From Agrypnia vestita (lineage: Eukaryota > Arthropoda > Insecta > Trichoptera > Phryganeidae), in NCBI GenBank assembly GCA_016648135.1, contig JADDOH010023167.1:186001-250000 (forward strand): a stretch of 64,000 nucleotides of DNA, given 5' to 3'. Below, one piece after another: positions 23,705 through 36,960 of the stretch (its first letter is position 1; the number at the start of each line of letters is the position of its first letter). Position numbers and translations under genes: made by a program. A model generated the notes under the pieces. The model was not told the DNA's origin. It was given only the letters and a program-made list of their open reading frames with translations, and did no database searches.

Positions 23705-26085
23705 AGAGGCATCATTCATTACCAGCTGCGAAAACTATGTATACTATTTCATGAGAAGGACTAAAGATGTCTCTAGCAAGTCCTTTCAAATATATGAAAG
23801 GTTTCAAGAACATATATATAACTTTTAAAAATTTGATAAGGTACGATACGAATTGAACGTTGCATTGTTTAGAGTGATCACTTAAGCCAGCTCATACATA
23901 TTGTAAACCATGGGCTATCCTATAAAAGACTTCCATACCCGTTTCTCTTATAAATAGATTCGTCTCTGTGAGAGTTCTACAATTTATCTTAAATAATATA
24001 AACCTACCTACTGATTACACGAAGCGGATATATCTAGAGTAACTTAGTTTTTGATCGCACTTTTTAATTAAAAACCTTTAAAAATGTATGTGTATGTGTG
24101 TGTGTTTAGTAGACCCTCAATCATGAAATTCAGCCGAATGCAGTCATAAGGACGGCAGCTTGATCTTTGCAATGTGCAGACATATCTTTTGAACCAAATT
24201 ATATTCAACATCCCCTACTATTACTGGACACAATAGCGGGGGTCGCGAGGTATTCGTTTTATTGGGTCAGAGGGTGTCCCTGCCGACAAATCCGCCGGCT
24301 AGATATTGTCCGCATCTTACGCAGAATGCTGTAGGTGGGCATTGGGCATGTACTCAAACTGTGCCTTTGTCAGGATATTAAACCGGCCCTTCGGGATGTT
24401 CCATGACAAACTTTCATTTGGAGGACGAGACGCTTTATTCGTCTTTATCGCGCCTCTTTTCAATATTGCCTGGTTATTCAATCATTTGTTCAAATAATAT
24501 GGAATGCACTTTAAGATAATAGTTTGGTGGTCACTGCATTTTTTGGGTTAGTATTTCTGAAATAGTAATAAATGTACGCTTGAACCAGTCTCATGCGATT
24601 CTTTCAAAGTTTTAAACCGAAGTGGAGAGACTTGTCGAGTTATATTCGTGATTATAATATTAATTGCATTACTCTCCGGGACGTTGATTCAGGTAACCAA
24701 TCTGTGATATCTGCTTCGATCTGATCAAAAGTATTAGGATTTTCTAGAGAGTCGCCACTTTCCATCGGTTGGCCTATAACAGACATCGTGTACACTTTAT
24801 CTTAGTTTTTTTTTAGTAATGAAAGATTGTTCAAAAATTAAGAAATATGTAAAACATCGAAAAGAACAATTTTCAATGCTTGTGACAAAATAAGTGATAC
24901 ACTTAGATTATACATAATACGATTTAATATTAAAAGAGTGATCACTAGTTTATAATGGCTAGATTTACCTGCTAATTGAAGGAAGTCAATTTTCATATCA
25001 GTCAATCAGCCATAGGCTAATAGGAACGCTCCCAAAGCTGCCTGTTCATCCATATTTGTCCCTTGGGAAAAAATATCTTAAAGATCTTGTGCAAATTCTC
25101 TGATTCTATCAAATGCAGCAAGTAGATCTCCTGTTCTTACGTTTTTTTCAATCATTTCCTCATTATTGGCAGCACTCTCTCTCCACGTAGCTAATCTGGC
25201 TGAGATTCTCAATCTCTCTGACATGTGAGACTTAGATGCAATCATACGTACTTCTCTTGTGCAGTTTTTGACTTCTTCTTGAATCACTGAATCAGCCTAT
25301 GATCTTCTTACTGGTTCTCGTCTACTTAAAGCTAGAACTGCCTTGACTTCTTCCCTGGTTCTTCCTCCCATCAGATTCTTAGCTATTTCTAGAGGCATGA
25401 CCCTCACAATTGTGGCAAGGGTCCGTGGAACCATCCCATATAACTTCTCAATAATAGGATATCAGTCGAACTCTTGATGTGAACTCGAATACAGTCAACT
25501 CTACAATTTTCAAATTCAGTCCTCTCAGCTTCTTGAGTAAGACTTGCTTTGTAAACCAGAACTCCGAGTAATACTATTCTAGGGAACGTGACTATGTGGA
25601 ATCGCTCTTCTAGAGCATTACACACTCCCAAGTACTGACCTATGATGATGTTCCTGATAGCATCCAAGTTTTTGAGTCCCACATCCCACTTGGTTCGTCT
25701 GTCAAAAGATATGTCTGCACATTGTGAAGATCAAGCTGCCGACTTTATGACTGCATTCAGCTGAATTTCTTGATTGAGGGACTACTAAACACACACACAC
25801 TATTCAGTTAGCATTTTTAAAGTTTTTTTAAATTAAAAAATGTGATCAAAATCCAAGTTACTCTAGATATATCGGCTTCACGTAATCAGTAGGTAGTTTA
25901 ATATAATTTAAGATAAATTAAAGAACTCTCTTAGAGACGAAGCTATTTATATTAGAAACGTTTATGGAAGTCTTTTATAGGATGGCCTTTTATAGGCAAC
26001 TTGAATGAGCTGGCTTAAGTGATCACTCTAAACAATGCAACGTTCAATTCTATCGTAAGAACATCCACACCTTATCAAATTCCCT
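23705..26085. mobile_element. 2.3-kb element with ~370-bp inverted arms
   Basis: Left arm 23,830-24,192 and right arm 25,702-26,082 are diverged inverted repeats (shared CACTTAAGCCAGCTCAT, GCTTGATCTT, AATGTGCAGACATATCTTTT, and an ACACAC tract). The left side extends out to about 23,705 with sequence that also follows the third partial copy at 57,009-57,330, so the real element boundary may lie outside the arms. The interior of about 1.5 kb carries an unrecognised minus-strand reading frame. It could be a foldback or DNA transposon; no transposase motif is visible. Confidence 0.65.
25075..25690 (-). pseudogene. Unrecognised protein remnant inside inverted-arm element
   Basis: From 25,690 leftward the frame reads GLKNLDAIRNIIIGQYLGVC and continues to about 25,404. 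After a frame change it resumes with MIQEEVKNCTREVRMIASKS and ends at 25,078 (AAFDRIREFAQDL, stop). Both parts are rich in charged residues and predicted helix. The second half has an R/E-rich MSERLRISARLATWRESAAN stretch. I do not recognise a family. The position between inverted arms suggests a transposon-encoded protein broken by at least one frameshift, and a chance open frame cannot be excluded. Confidence 0.35.
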
Positions 26086-26089
26086 TTCC

Positions 26090-27530
26090 CGGGAAGGCCC
26101 CGGGTGCCGTAGTACTTCAACAGCACTCTCATGAGACGCGATAGCAGTAGAATTGTTGTGAAAAGTATCTGAATTAATACGTCAATCGCATTTGAAAAAG
26201 AAGGGATGTCTGTACAGCAACTACTGTTTTAACTTATTTAATTACCTACAATGGAATTTTTTATTCACATTTTTTATTATAGCCAAGGGGCTGGGGTAGG
26301 TATCTAAAATACTGAAGAAGAATTACAATTTACATTACAAAACTTATATTTACCTCAAAGTAATGTTGTAATTTCACCTATGCATTCGGTAAGAAAATGA
26401 TGATTTAGGTACGTGAGAAGAAAAAATCCTAAAAGCGATTAAACCCTGGGAACTTTATTAAAAAATTATGAATATTGAAAATTAATCAATGAAGTTACTG
26501 TATGCAACAAAAATGAAGGGAAGAGCACTGATTACTGTCGGTTCCGCGTCACAAAATATTAACATTTTTATTAGATGTCCATGGAAATCCATGAGCAGTT
26601 TGTTCTCCGCTTATGGAATTATTGAGAAGATATTTTAAGCTATTGTAAAAATCCGCATAAAATAAATTTAGAGTTTTATTTGCAGCATGCTCTTTTTATT
26701 TTCGTAATTTAATATATTAAATAACAAAATACATACATATAAATATTACAGTAATCGATATTTTTTGAAAACCGGACTAAAGACATTTCAAATTATTACT
26801 CAAAGGGGTAAAGTTATAAAGATATATTGGAAATGTCCTTCTACTTTGTGATCTGGATACTGGAAATGACATTGTAAAGATATATTTTATTAGACAAGTG
26901 CAAAAACTTTAATGTTTGATATCAACTGTTGTGGATTCCCTTAGAATAATATTTATACGTATTTAATCTACCAGTTATATGTTTAGGTTGTAATAATAAT
27001 GAAATAAAGCAGTCGGGCACATTGAATTATGTTTTCTTGTTAAACTTAATATCCCCTTGAGTTTTTTGTGTATATTAAAATAATCATGCGTATCTTAAGA
27101 TCCTCTAACTCTCTACATTCTGTTTTCATCCATTATTCCTTTGCAACTTGTATTTCAATAGCTTTGTATTGAAAAAGATCATCTTCTAACTGTCTGCGCT
27201 GGTTAATTAGATGATTGATGTGGTCAGTCATCCAAATTTGCTTCTTTTTATTTTGATCTGGTAATAGGTTTATTTTACTTACGTAACCAAATATTTGTTT
27301 TATATCATTCCACTTATCGTTCATGTTACTTTTTTTTACGTTTTACTTACGTAACCAAATATTTGTTTTATATCATTCCACTGGTCGTTCATGTTAGTCA
27401 GAATATCAACAATAACAAAAATTTTTAGTTTCAAATTTCAAATTCAAAAATGAAGTCTCGTTGAACTTTAATCTTTATGTTAGCATAATTAAGTTTGATT
27501 GATTTTAATAATTATAACAAAATACAATAA
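26090..27530. other. AT-rich stretch, no gene recognised
   Basis: Only a local duplication of about 60 bases is notable: TTACGTAACCAAATATTTGTTTTATATC occurs near 27,278 and again near 27,346. No supported coding or RNA gene is seen. Confidence 0.5.
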
Positions 27531-27539
27531 TTTTAAAAT

Positions 27540-27975
27540 GCAAGTCTGTACAATGTATTGATTGTCCCCCCACTGAAATCCAAGGCAGCTTTTATAACAA
27601 TCGAAAGCCTCCCGAATTGCGGTGGAGCACGAACCTACATGCTTTACATATAATTTTATCCCCAAACTGCAGTTTTATTATAACACTTAAAAGCAATAAA
27701 ACAAAAATGTAATAATGCGCCAAAATGTCAGAATTAATCAAATCATACTAAGTCCGTAATAAATGAACCCACCGGTGCATACGCGAACTCCAACTCGCAA
27801 TGACAAGTGCAATATAGGGCGGCGGCTGCACAAAGGGCGCGCAGATAATAAAATGCAATAATATAAAATTAATTGATTAGACACAGATGAAAGCACCCCT
27901 CGTGTTGCGGGACCTAATAAAGCGCATATTATACGCTCCCAGCAGAGGAAATCGGCGCGGATCATCCCCGCACAT
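27540..27975. promoter_or_regulatory. Candidate regulatory island
   Basis: A non-repetitive block of balanced composition holds AATTAATTGATTAGACAC, TTTTATTATAAC, GCAATAAAAC and GTAATAAATG (homeodomain and Hox-like words) beside GC-rich patches. The minus-strand frame through its second half has no domain. It looks like conserved non-coding DNA by composition, but that needs cross-species alignment. Confidence 0.25.
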
Positions 27976-29034
27976 ACTAGGGTGGCGCGCTGGGCGCTCG
28001 CTGGGCCTCGACTGGCTTTTCATTTCAATCTGGAGATTTGTTCTTTTTTAATACATTTAATTCTTCAATTAAACAACTTTGAATTGTAAATAGCATTTTT
28101 GGGGAATAAATTAGAAAACTTTTACATTTGTTTGAGAACCTACAACCATAATCAGTTTTATTTATGAGGGATATCTATTCAAATGGAACTATTTACACTT
28201 CTTAATAAATAAAAAAATACAAATTCTATAGCAGTTAACGAAAACTGCGTTCAAACATGTTGAAATTTTTTTATCCCCTTATATTTCTAGAAGTTTGAAT
28301 GTAGCTTTTTCGAGCATCCACGAATGGTTATAGAAATTTGTACATTTTTTGATGTGGCATATTTTGAAGAAATATCCTTATTTTTTTAATCCTCTCCCGA
28401 AAGAGTGGCGCAATTTATTAAGCGGAGTATTATTTTCAAAAAATGTGGTATATACAAATTAAAAAATAAATAAAATTACTTTCAAAAGTTTTGAAGTAGT
28501 TCACCCCTGTAGAACATATTGGGGTGTTCACGGGTCCATCGCTAATCCATTTCAAGGGGTTGAGGAAGCCAATATTAAAAACAGGTTGTTTTATTACTTT
28601 GGCAAATATTAGGGGTGGTTTGAAGGGTGATTACTCCTGACAGGGATGATGCTCCAGATTCCACTCCACGCGGGGGGAGCATGATTCCTCTCGCGCTCTG
28701 CATTCCCCATCTCCGCTCACCGATCGCGACCGTCGGCGTCGTGTCGTGTGGACTATTATTTTTATTTATTACATTTCACAAATATTTCACAGGGGGATTA
28801 AAAAATATTTATTCGTTTGAAATTTTAATTTGAACTCATTAAAAAGGTTCTGCCACGAGCTAAAATTAAAATAAGTGCTTGTATTGAAAATATGGTACCG
28901 AAATACGCAAAAAAGAAATAAAATATACTATACCTATAGAAATATATTTATTTAAGTTCAGTGTAACCTGATCTGATGTGACCTTGTAAATACATATCTT
29001 GTGACCACCCTCGATATTACATACATTTATGATA

Positions 29035-29488
29035 CAAACAATAGGCATGATGACAGATTTTGAAATAACCTTCTATAATGTAGGTACACGTCTACTATTA
29101 CCGAAAATAACATTATTTCAGTAATAAACTAAGCTTTTACGCAAATAATTGCATTTTCAACTAAATATTTTTAATTTCGCGCAAAAACGCCCGCAGCTGT
29201 CATTTCGTCTACGTGACGTCAAGCTTCAGTAAACATTGCATTGTGTCTATGGCAACGGTTCAAAGACACGGTGATGAGTACTGAGGCGTGACGTCATTCG
29301 CTCTGGCCGGTGTTTCAGTTAAAATGGCGGATCGCACAATTTTATACTTTTATTTTATTGAAAATCTTATTAATCTCAATGTGTATATTAAAACTGATCA
29401 TTTTTTAGAATCCTTTCAAAATATTTTCTTCTCTCAAATCACTTTTTCTTTAATTCTTTAATACTGTCATCATGCCTATTGTATAAAC
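29035..29488. mobile_element. MITE with CAATAGGCATGATGACA termini
   Basis: The ends 29,037-29,062 and 29,464-29,487 are inverted repeats (CAATAGGCATGATGACAG). A second copy in the opposite orientation lies at 60,884-61,215 and shares both ends and the interior (GCGTGACGTCATTCGCTCTGG; AGTTAAAATGGC). There is no coding capacity. The superfamily is not clear, and no unambiguous target duplication was seen. Confidence 0.7.
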
Positions 29489-30108
29489 CAAAATTAGAGA
29501 CTCAACACGGTATGGGACAGGATCCGTGACCACACCGTGATGCTTAATTCACGTGTATAAGGGACCAGGATTGCAAAAAATGAGGATACACGATTAGAAA
29601 ACTTTCCAAGATTCGAGCGAGATACACTTATGTGTATTATATTATTATATAAGTGTGGTTTATTTTACGATTCGTGCGGCTGTTATCCGACAACTGCGTG
29701 ATGTCATATTAATTGTAATACAAGGAAAAACAAAAGCCAAAGTTTCTAACTTCTTACCCAGTTGATATTTTAGTATTGACTATAAAATCTTAATATTACA
29801 TTTAAAATTATCCAGCGTTTTCTATTATTAAATTATTTTACTGGCTGAAATTGGGTATGATCGGATACAAATGTATTTAAATAATTTGTAACCTCTACAT
29901 GAGTTCAATAATATTTTTATATTTTACTACTGGACTTTCGAGAGTAACATAATATCTTATCGATAGGTGAAGTATTAAACTGACTTTCAAATACAAATAG
30001 CTAATTATTATATTATATTATTGTATTATAATTAACAAGTAGAAGTAACAAAGTTAATATTTTTAAAGTAATTAAATGATCATCATGAATAAATCTTTAC
30101 AGCGTAGA

Positions 30109-30151
30109 TAAACCAAACGTCACGCCATATATTGGTGCGACGTTTGGTTTT
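30109..30151. repeat. Hairpin of ~41 bases
   Basis: AAACCAAACGTC (30,110-30,121) pairs with GACGTTTGGTTT (30,139-30,150). Inner pairing of GCCA with TGGT leaves a loop of about five bases. It could be a small-RNA hairpin, a protein site or the end of an old MITE. Confidence 0.6.
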
Positions 30152-30197
30152 TCATTTCTGTTACAGTAACCATGTGTAGAGATGACTGTTGGGTGAT

Positions 30198-30345
30198 GTG
30201 TGTTGATTGCTGTCGGATATGTGTCGTCTGTCGGATATGTCAGATACGTGTTGATCGTCGGATATGTGTTGATGGATGTCCGATATATGTTCGTGGCTTT
30301 CGGATATATTTTGATGACGCATTTGATAACATATATCGAATAAAA
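30198..30345 (+). repeat. Degenerate tandem repeat with CGGATATGT core
   Basis: GTCGGATATGTG-like units recur about every 15 to 30 bases, five or six times, drifting to CCGATATATG and CGGATATATT at the right end. The reading frame over it simply translates the repeat (rich in C, R, D and I). Confidence 0.6.
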
Positions 30346-31049
30346 TGTATTTGACGACAGTCGTTAGCGAATATTAATTTGTTTCCTGAATGAAAAGTTA
30401 ATCAACGTAAATAATATTATATGTAGACACACGCAAATATTTTCTTATACATTTGTATTGACATTTCTATTTACAGAAATGGTTTGAGTGTTTAAATAAT
30501 GTATGCCAGTTTTCACAAATCATAATGTCTTCCAATCAGCGAGTCCCGTCCTTCAGCCATCAATACGGGCGCTGACACCCTTGCGCCGCATATCTCATTG
30601 TTTGCAAGTTTGATAGATTTATGGCGCGCCATCAATACTCGCTTCTTGGCGGCCCGTCAATTGTTGTTGAATAATTCAATCGGTCAGGGTTCAAACCCAA
30701 ATAGGTCTTCGGTAGGACTTGTTTGTGACGGCGGGGCGGGGAATGCGCGCCAACCGAGCGATGGCCAACGTGGGATGCGCAGAAACAATCATTTTTTAAA
30801 TATCACCTATTTAAAAGAATACAAATATTTCCCTCGTCGTTAACATGTATTCAGTAGTTTGAAACAATTCTGAAAGCTACGTTTCAATTTCGCCACCTGT
30901 CACTGATTTGGGTCGTTCTATCCGCTCTCACTTTTATAAGGTTTATATTTTATATTTCCCAATTCGTGAACATGTTGAGGAGGATCCGAAATGTCATTTT
31001 TTAAAATTGATTTCCTTCAAGACTTGTCTATACTTAAAATCCCTTTCAT

Positions 31050-31130
31050 GTAACATAGAATTGTTTATTTATTTATTTATTTATATAACGCCCTTATGGG
31101 CTTTTACAAAATATAAATTTAAAAAATAAC
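31050..31130 (-). mobile_element. LINE 3' tail
   Basis: (TTTA)n, then TATAACGCCCTTATGGGCTTTTACAAAAT is the inverse of the 9.26-kb tail (GTAAAAGCCC...GGGC, AATAAATAAA). It marks the 3' end of a non-LTR element running leftward on the minus strand. No coding part is recognised beside it. Confidence 0.45.
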
Positions 31131-31139
31131 ATGAGACAG

Positions 31140-34100
31140 ATATATAGTTAAAAGATACACTTGTCAATACGCAGTATTCAAATTATTCGTAATTTTTTTG
31201 AAAATAAACACCGACGAATTATCTGAAAATCTGTTACTTTGCAGGTATTTAAATATTTGCAAATCTGTTACTTACTTAAGAGCTTACTGAAGATCTCATC
31301 TCATTTTCATTTTTTATCTGAAATTTTAAAGTACACATTACTTTATAAAGCTTTAAAATATGCAATACTTGTTTAGAATTACAGATAAAAAAGTTCATTA
31401 ATTAAAAAAATACACGAAGAAATCTTCTAAGCTCTCAAACAAAGTAACAGATTTGCAGGTGGAGTACTTTACGTAAGGGCATGCCAACATAATCCAGCTG
31501 TGATTGTACTTAAAACTGGCAGTGCTTCTCAAGATATAGGAATCCTCTGTTTGTTCATTATAGGGCTAACCAGTGATAGCAATAATACCTACTCCATTTA
31601 CCGGGTGACGGTGAGGCGCCATTAATTCATACAAAAATTAACTTCTCCTTTAATATCGTATTTTCTTTTAAGATCGTCTTAAAACTTAATACGCAGATAA
31701 CAACGACAGCGTTCAATAAACCGTCTGAAGCTAGCGTCAGCAGCCATAACGAATAGAGACGAAGACGCGACAACCTTCCACTTACGTCGAAATATGCAAT
31801 TTATATTTGCCACGATTAACACTTCGCGGATAAATAATAAGACCGAACTGAAAAAATATATTTATTTCTGATCACCCGTTGCAAATGCACAGTACGCACG
31901 TGCGAGCGCACGTGCTGCTGAATTGATCATTTAGCCCAGTGCAGGATTCAAGGACTCGCGTCACTCCGCGGGACGAGCACGCGTGACACGGGGCAAGGGG
32001 CTCTTCCAGCCTCCTTATTGCTTTACAATATGGACCGCGATCAGTGCATCTCCGAACGACATCAAATATAGACAAACAATTCAAATAATTTATAGAAGAA
32101 TCCTATTTAAATAAAATAAGGGTAGAAAAACTTTACTCACAAAATCAGTTTAAAACTTTCTTTTAATTTACGAAAAAATCTGACACCACGAAAATTGTGA
32201 AAATCTCCGGAAGCGTTTCCCAGAGAATTAATACGGAATCAGTGGAAACAACCCTCTTTGCGTGGAGGCAACCCTCAATAATAGTCAAAATGACTAGAGC
32301 AATATAATTACCAGGGCTAGTGTAGCGTATCTGAAAAAATCAATTAAAAATACACAATTATAATTTTTGGATAGCTAATATTTGACTGATTGTTTATATC
32401 GTTTCGAGAGACTTAATAAAAAGATAAATATCACTTACAATATGGCAGTTAAAAATCTATTAATACTAAATTGGTTGCATATACAAGCTAAAGCAATCTA
32501 AATGTAGGTATAATGGAATCCCCAAAAGAATCGAGGCACCTGCCTATTCCAGCCGTACATTAACACAGCTTAAAAAATATTGGAAATGAATTACATTACT
32601 AATTTCATAGAGTGTGACATCCCCAAGTGATGCTTGATGCAAGTAAATATCAGATAATTCTGAATTATTTTACAAGTCATGTTTAAGAACAGTTTAGTCA
32701 GGTACTTTAATGGACATCGTAATAGCTGATGTGCCTTGAAATGTCGACTATGACATGCCTAAATGATCCATAGCAACCCAAAAGAAAATCTATTATTGTG
32801 TTTCAAAATAAATTCAATTTTATTATTTAATTTTTTTAATGAAAAAAGAAAATATTGTTTAAATGTTTCTATTTTTTAATATTTGAAAGAATGCCACATG
32901 GTCATGTATGAAAGGCAATGCAAATACATGTTTTGAATAAATAAATTTGATAATATAAGAGACACTTTTTACAAATATTATGCAAGCATTTATGAAAATC
33001 TAGAACACATCACCTAATTTTGCAAATGAAATAAAATATAAATATTCGTAATTTAACGCATTGGGAAACAAAATAAGCTTTTTGATAACTGCTCCAATTT
33101 TTTTATATCCAAAAGATTCTTATGTTTTAATTTTAACAATGCATTTAAGTATTTTAAGTCTGATTTCGTGGGGTGACTTGTTTAAATCTATAATTAAATG
33201 TGGAATTTGATCCAAGCTGGCCGACATTTGAACGACGCGATCACAAATAGGTACCTTACTATCCCGCAGGCAACTGAGGCAACACCTGAAGAGAGCCGCG
33301 CCCGACGAGGGGAACTCTCGCTGAATTTAATTAAAGAGCAGTAAATCTCGCGCGGGAGATGGAATAAATCAATCTGGTGTCCGGTGCCGGCACCGCGGAC
33401 CGGGGAAGCTGCGAGCACTACGCTAAACCGAAACACGAGACCACTTTTCTTTGTGCACAAAATAGATTGCGTTTTTGTCTTATTTCATAACACTACATTC
33501 CCCATCCTCGCTTCGCAATACTGTTTCATCGCTTCTGTGCATTTATTTAAAAGTTTCACCCCTACGGGACAAAAATAATAATTGAAAATCTATAATTTTA
33601 AAAGAAGTTGAGGCCAATATTCGAATCGATGTACACCATTTACGCAAGGGCAATGATAACGAAATCCTTTACCATTGCCCAGCCTTCAACTGACATGTGA
33701 CGCGAAGAAGAGTTTATGAAGAGAGACATGACGTTACCGTAATGATTTTATAGTTAATCTGCAAATTTGTTTTCTTGCACCGTGGGATCCCGAGGAAAAT
33801 ATAGTCACCCCACCCCGCTCCCCTGGGTATCTCACTGTCCCTCTGCCTCGCATACTTATCTATTGTTCAGGGCTTGCGGAAAACAATAGCACCTCGGTCC
33901 CCTTTCTCGCTAAAACCTCCATTTAAATTACATATAACTGTAGCTGAATCCCTTGAATGAATGTCGATTAGAAACAGCCATAATTATAATGTAGCAACAT
34001 TTGCGTATTGGATAATAATTTGAATTTTAAGAACCAACATAAGAGACAAGTATCTCTCCTCCGGAACACTTCCTAGAATCAGGGTATCCATAAGTAACTT

Positions 34101-36190
34101 TGATTTCTGATGGTGAATATATGTTTAATATTGCCCCGACCTTGGTCGAATGCACTACCCAATTTTATATTCTGTTATAGATGCGCTAGCTATCGCCAGC
34201 CGTGTACATTTCATGGATTGCATCCGCGGTAGGGAAAAGCGAAAGGCGTTCACCTAATGCCTGTGCCTCCGCTATCTGAGTGAGACGCGATGACCGCGAG
34301 ACAAGTGCGCCAGCAATGTTTGACATTTGTAAGAGCTTTTCGTCACTCTACTACAAACAGCACGACATTTACTAACGCCGGGAACAATGTAAATAGCAAT
34401 TCTAGTTTTAAATAAGTATTAAATAAATTAAACATCTGCTGAGTGGGATGCGGAGAAGCTTTTTTTTTAATAAATTATATTATTCTTATAATATACCTAT
34501 TACACAAATAATGCATATTATTTGAACGATATAAGGATGTATCAATTAAACGCAGGACTCGCAATCGAGCAATTATCAAAGCATTTGGAATCAATGCTTG
34601 CAATGTTTGCCTCTTTTTTTAAAAAACTATTATTTTAAAACCTATAAAAAATGCTGTCATAAGTCTTATCCTAATAACCGCATAAAAATATCTTCAAAAA
34701 TTATATAAAGTATACTTCTAAATTCATAATGATTATGTTACCTTACCTTAAGAATTTTAAAAATGTATTATTATCGAAATTCTTCGTGGCCTTTTGTATT
34801 TTTGTTACAACCAAATTGATATATTTTTTGTACAATATTTAGAAAGAACCATTGACTCTAATTCTTCGATTAAATAATTGTACAATACTCATATATTTTA
34901 AGTCTTTCGTCCAAAGTTTTTTATGGCGTATTTCATTCCTCAAGTATATTACAGTAGGTACTTGTAGGTAAAAATATTTACAGAAATTTTTAAACCAAAC
35001 GGACTCTTAAATTTGTTTTCACCTAAGAATACAATTTAAAATAAATAAAATTAATTTTAGTAACATTATTAACAAAATGACTACTAGAAATGCGATTATT
35101 TTTAACTATCTATACAATCTTCAATTAGCTAAAAGATTATGGGTTTGTGAAATATCGAATAAACTCATCGGTCCTTAAAATAATACATTAAAAATAACTT
35201 ACGGGTTTCGTTATTCACAAAAACCTGCAAGTAATATTTAATAAGCGAGAATATAGTGATTTTATAAAGCATCTGGCGATTTCTTATTAGGTGGGTATTT
35301 CTGAACTGTTTTACCTACACTAGTTTTGTCTTTCTAATTATAATTATGTGGATAATAATCGTTTTTGCGTGATTTGTTTAGAAAATAGGAGTGTGCTATT
35401 TGTTATGCTCGTCAGTAGTATTAATAGAGTTTCGTTTAATTTTTTATATAAATAATTAGGTAACATCTTTCCTCTTGCTTTCCTGTAATCTGTGGCAGTG
35501 ATTTCGTGAAAATGGACGGAAATGCGTAACAGGAAATAAGACGCCAGGGAAGCGCGCACAATTTCATTTAACCAATGAGCGAGTGCGATGGAAAAAAAAC
35601 ATCGTTTTTAAACTAATCAGTGTCCAGCAAGTGCCATCACAGCAAAGACGCACACTTCCAACATCAAACGCTTCTGCTTTTGTATGTATGCTACGTGGCT
35701 GGTGTCAAGTGTGTGGATGTTGTAACTTTGATACATTTTGGCTTATATCTTCAAACTATCCAATAAATACTTTTTTTGCATTAATGTAAACAATAACTAA
35801 TCTTAATGATTTATATTCTCAAATTTTATGTAATTTATGTGATTATATTTAAATATTTATTCATATTTATTTTAATATTTATATTCATATATATTATAAG
35901 TTTTCAATATGTATGGCGGCACAGTACCGCCATCTATGAAAATAAATAAAAACATATAATTGACCAAACACATTTCTAAACAAAATGCGTATGAAGATAT
36001 ATACGGTACCTACCTAGTGCGGCCAAATTCGATAAATAATAAATTGTATATACATTTTCTTTACTTGTATTTACCAATTGAAGATAAAAACGATCTATAC
36101 GCAAAAACAAAATTTTACAGGAGAGATGAAAAACACTATGTGAAATAAATAACCAGAATATCCGATATTTTCATTTTATAAAATTCACAT
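31140..36190. other. 5-kb AT-rich desert with small GC islands
   Basis: I found no transposon, RNA gene or supported exon. GC-richer patches at about 31,720-32,060, 33,200-33,440 and 34,120-34,380 are unexplained. The phrase AAATCTGTTACTT... AAGCTCTCAAACAAAGTAACAGATTTGCAG (31,220-31,460) is a loose inverted pair around AGTAACAGATTTG. Confidence 0.4.
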
Positions 36191-36312
36191 GCCTTTTATT
36201 TATGTTTTCTTTATTTTTTCATGTATTAAGCAATCCCAGTGACATTTTGGAACTGTCGGCATCCGTCATTTTTGTTACTACCAGATGAATATAGAGGAAT
36301 ATAGACTCTTTT

Positions 36313-36561
36313 TCAACAATAGCTTTGTAACTTTGAGATCGAATTTCGGCAAGATTCAGTTGAAATAAATACCGCAAAAATAAAATCACTTTTTGACCTA
36401 ATATCAAAAGAATGATCCATAGCCAAAAGATGGCTAGCAAATTCAGAATAATTATTGCTATTTAAACACCTTAAGTGTTCCTTAATTCTGACTTCAAAAT
36501 TTCTACACGTTTTTCCTATATAAAAATAATTACAATCATTACAAATCAATTTAAAAAACAC
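36313..36561 (-). pseudogene. Penelope-like GIY-YIG endonuclease fragment
   Basis: The frame reads FKLICNDCNYFYIGKTCRNF, EVRIKEHLRC and FASHLLAMDHSFDI. The order (C..C between the two motifs, YIG, R, EH) is that of the Penelope-like GIY-YIG domain. The first GIY motif and the reverse transcriptase are missing. At 36,401-36,429 it enters a 29-bp inverted repeat whose partner (36,584-36,612) starts a plus-strand Penelope fragment, so two truncated copies meet head to head. Confidence 0.75.
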
Positions 36562-36582
36562 CCGATTTTTAAAGTTATAACA

Positions 36583-36960
36583 ATCTTTTGGCTATGGATC
36601 ATTCTTTTGATATGAATAATGGTTTACAAATTTTACATATAAATTATACAGAATAACAGTTTGATAAATTAGAAATTTTTGAAATAAGAAATAGTTAATT
36701 GAATATTATAAATTACCAGGTGTTTTTTACAAATAGTTATCTTTTAAATTTCCATATGTAACTTTTTAAATATTTAGATTATCTATACTTCGATTTTTAA
36801 ATTTAATTTTTTGTTAGTATTCAATTGTATCCTGACGAAGGGACCATAGGCCTTGAAACACGTTGATATTTTTAATATAAAAAAGTTTAGTAAACTAAGT
36901 TTATTTAATTAATTATATTAAAAATGTTATCACAAAATTATTTTGCTATTTTTGAAGAAG
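36583..36960 (+). mobile_element. Penelope-like 3' end (family A)
   Basis: The plus strand reads AMDHSFDMNNGLQILHINYT, stop, QFDKLEI.EIRNS, stop, LNIINYQVFFTNSYLLNF. This parallels the intact-looking tail at 20.38-20.52 kb but with two nonsense codons. A terminal repeat with a hammerhead motif follows, and the end ATTTTTGAAGAAGAAGTAA is shared with the 20.7-kb and 51.0-kb copies. Confidence 0.75.
36827..36869 (+). ncRNA. Hammerhead ribozyme candidate
   Basis: Stem I GTATC/GATAT (36,827-36,831 with 36,865-36,869, five pairs including one G-U) encloses CTGACGA (36,832-36,838), stem II AGGG/CCTT (one G-U) with loop ACCATAGG, GAAAC (36,855-36,859), two loop bases and GTT. All core nucleotides of a minimal type I hammerhead with a two-pair stem III are present. 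This is one of the best-formed copies in the window. Confidence 0.7.
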
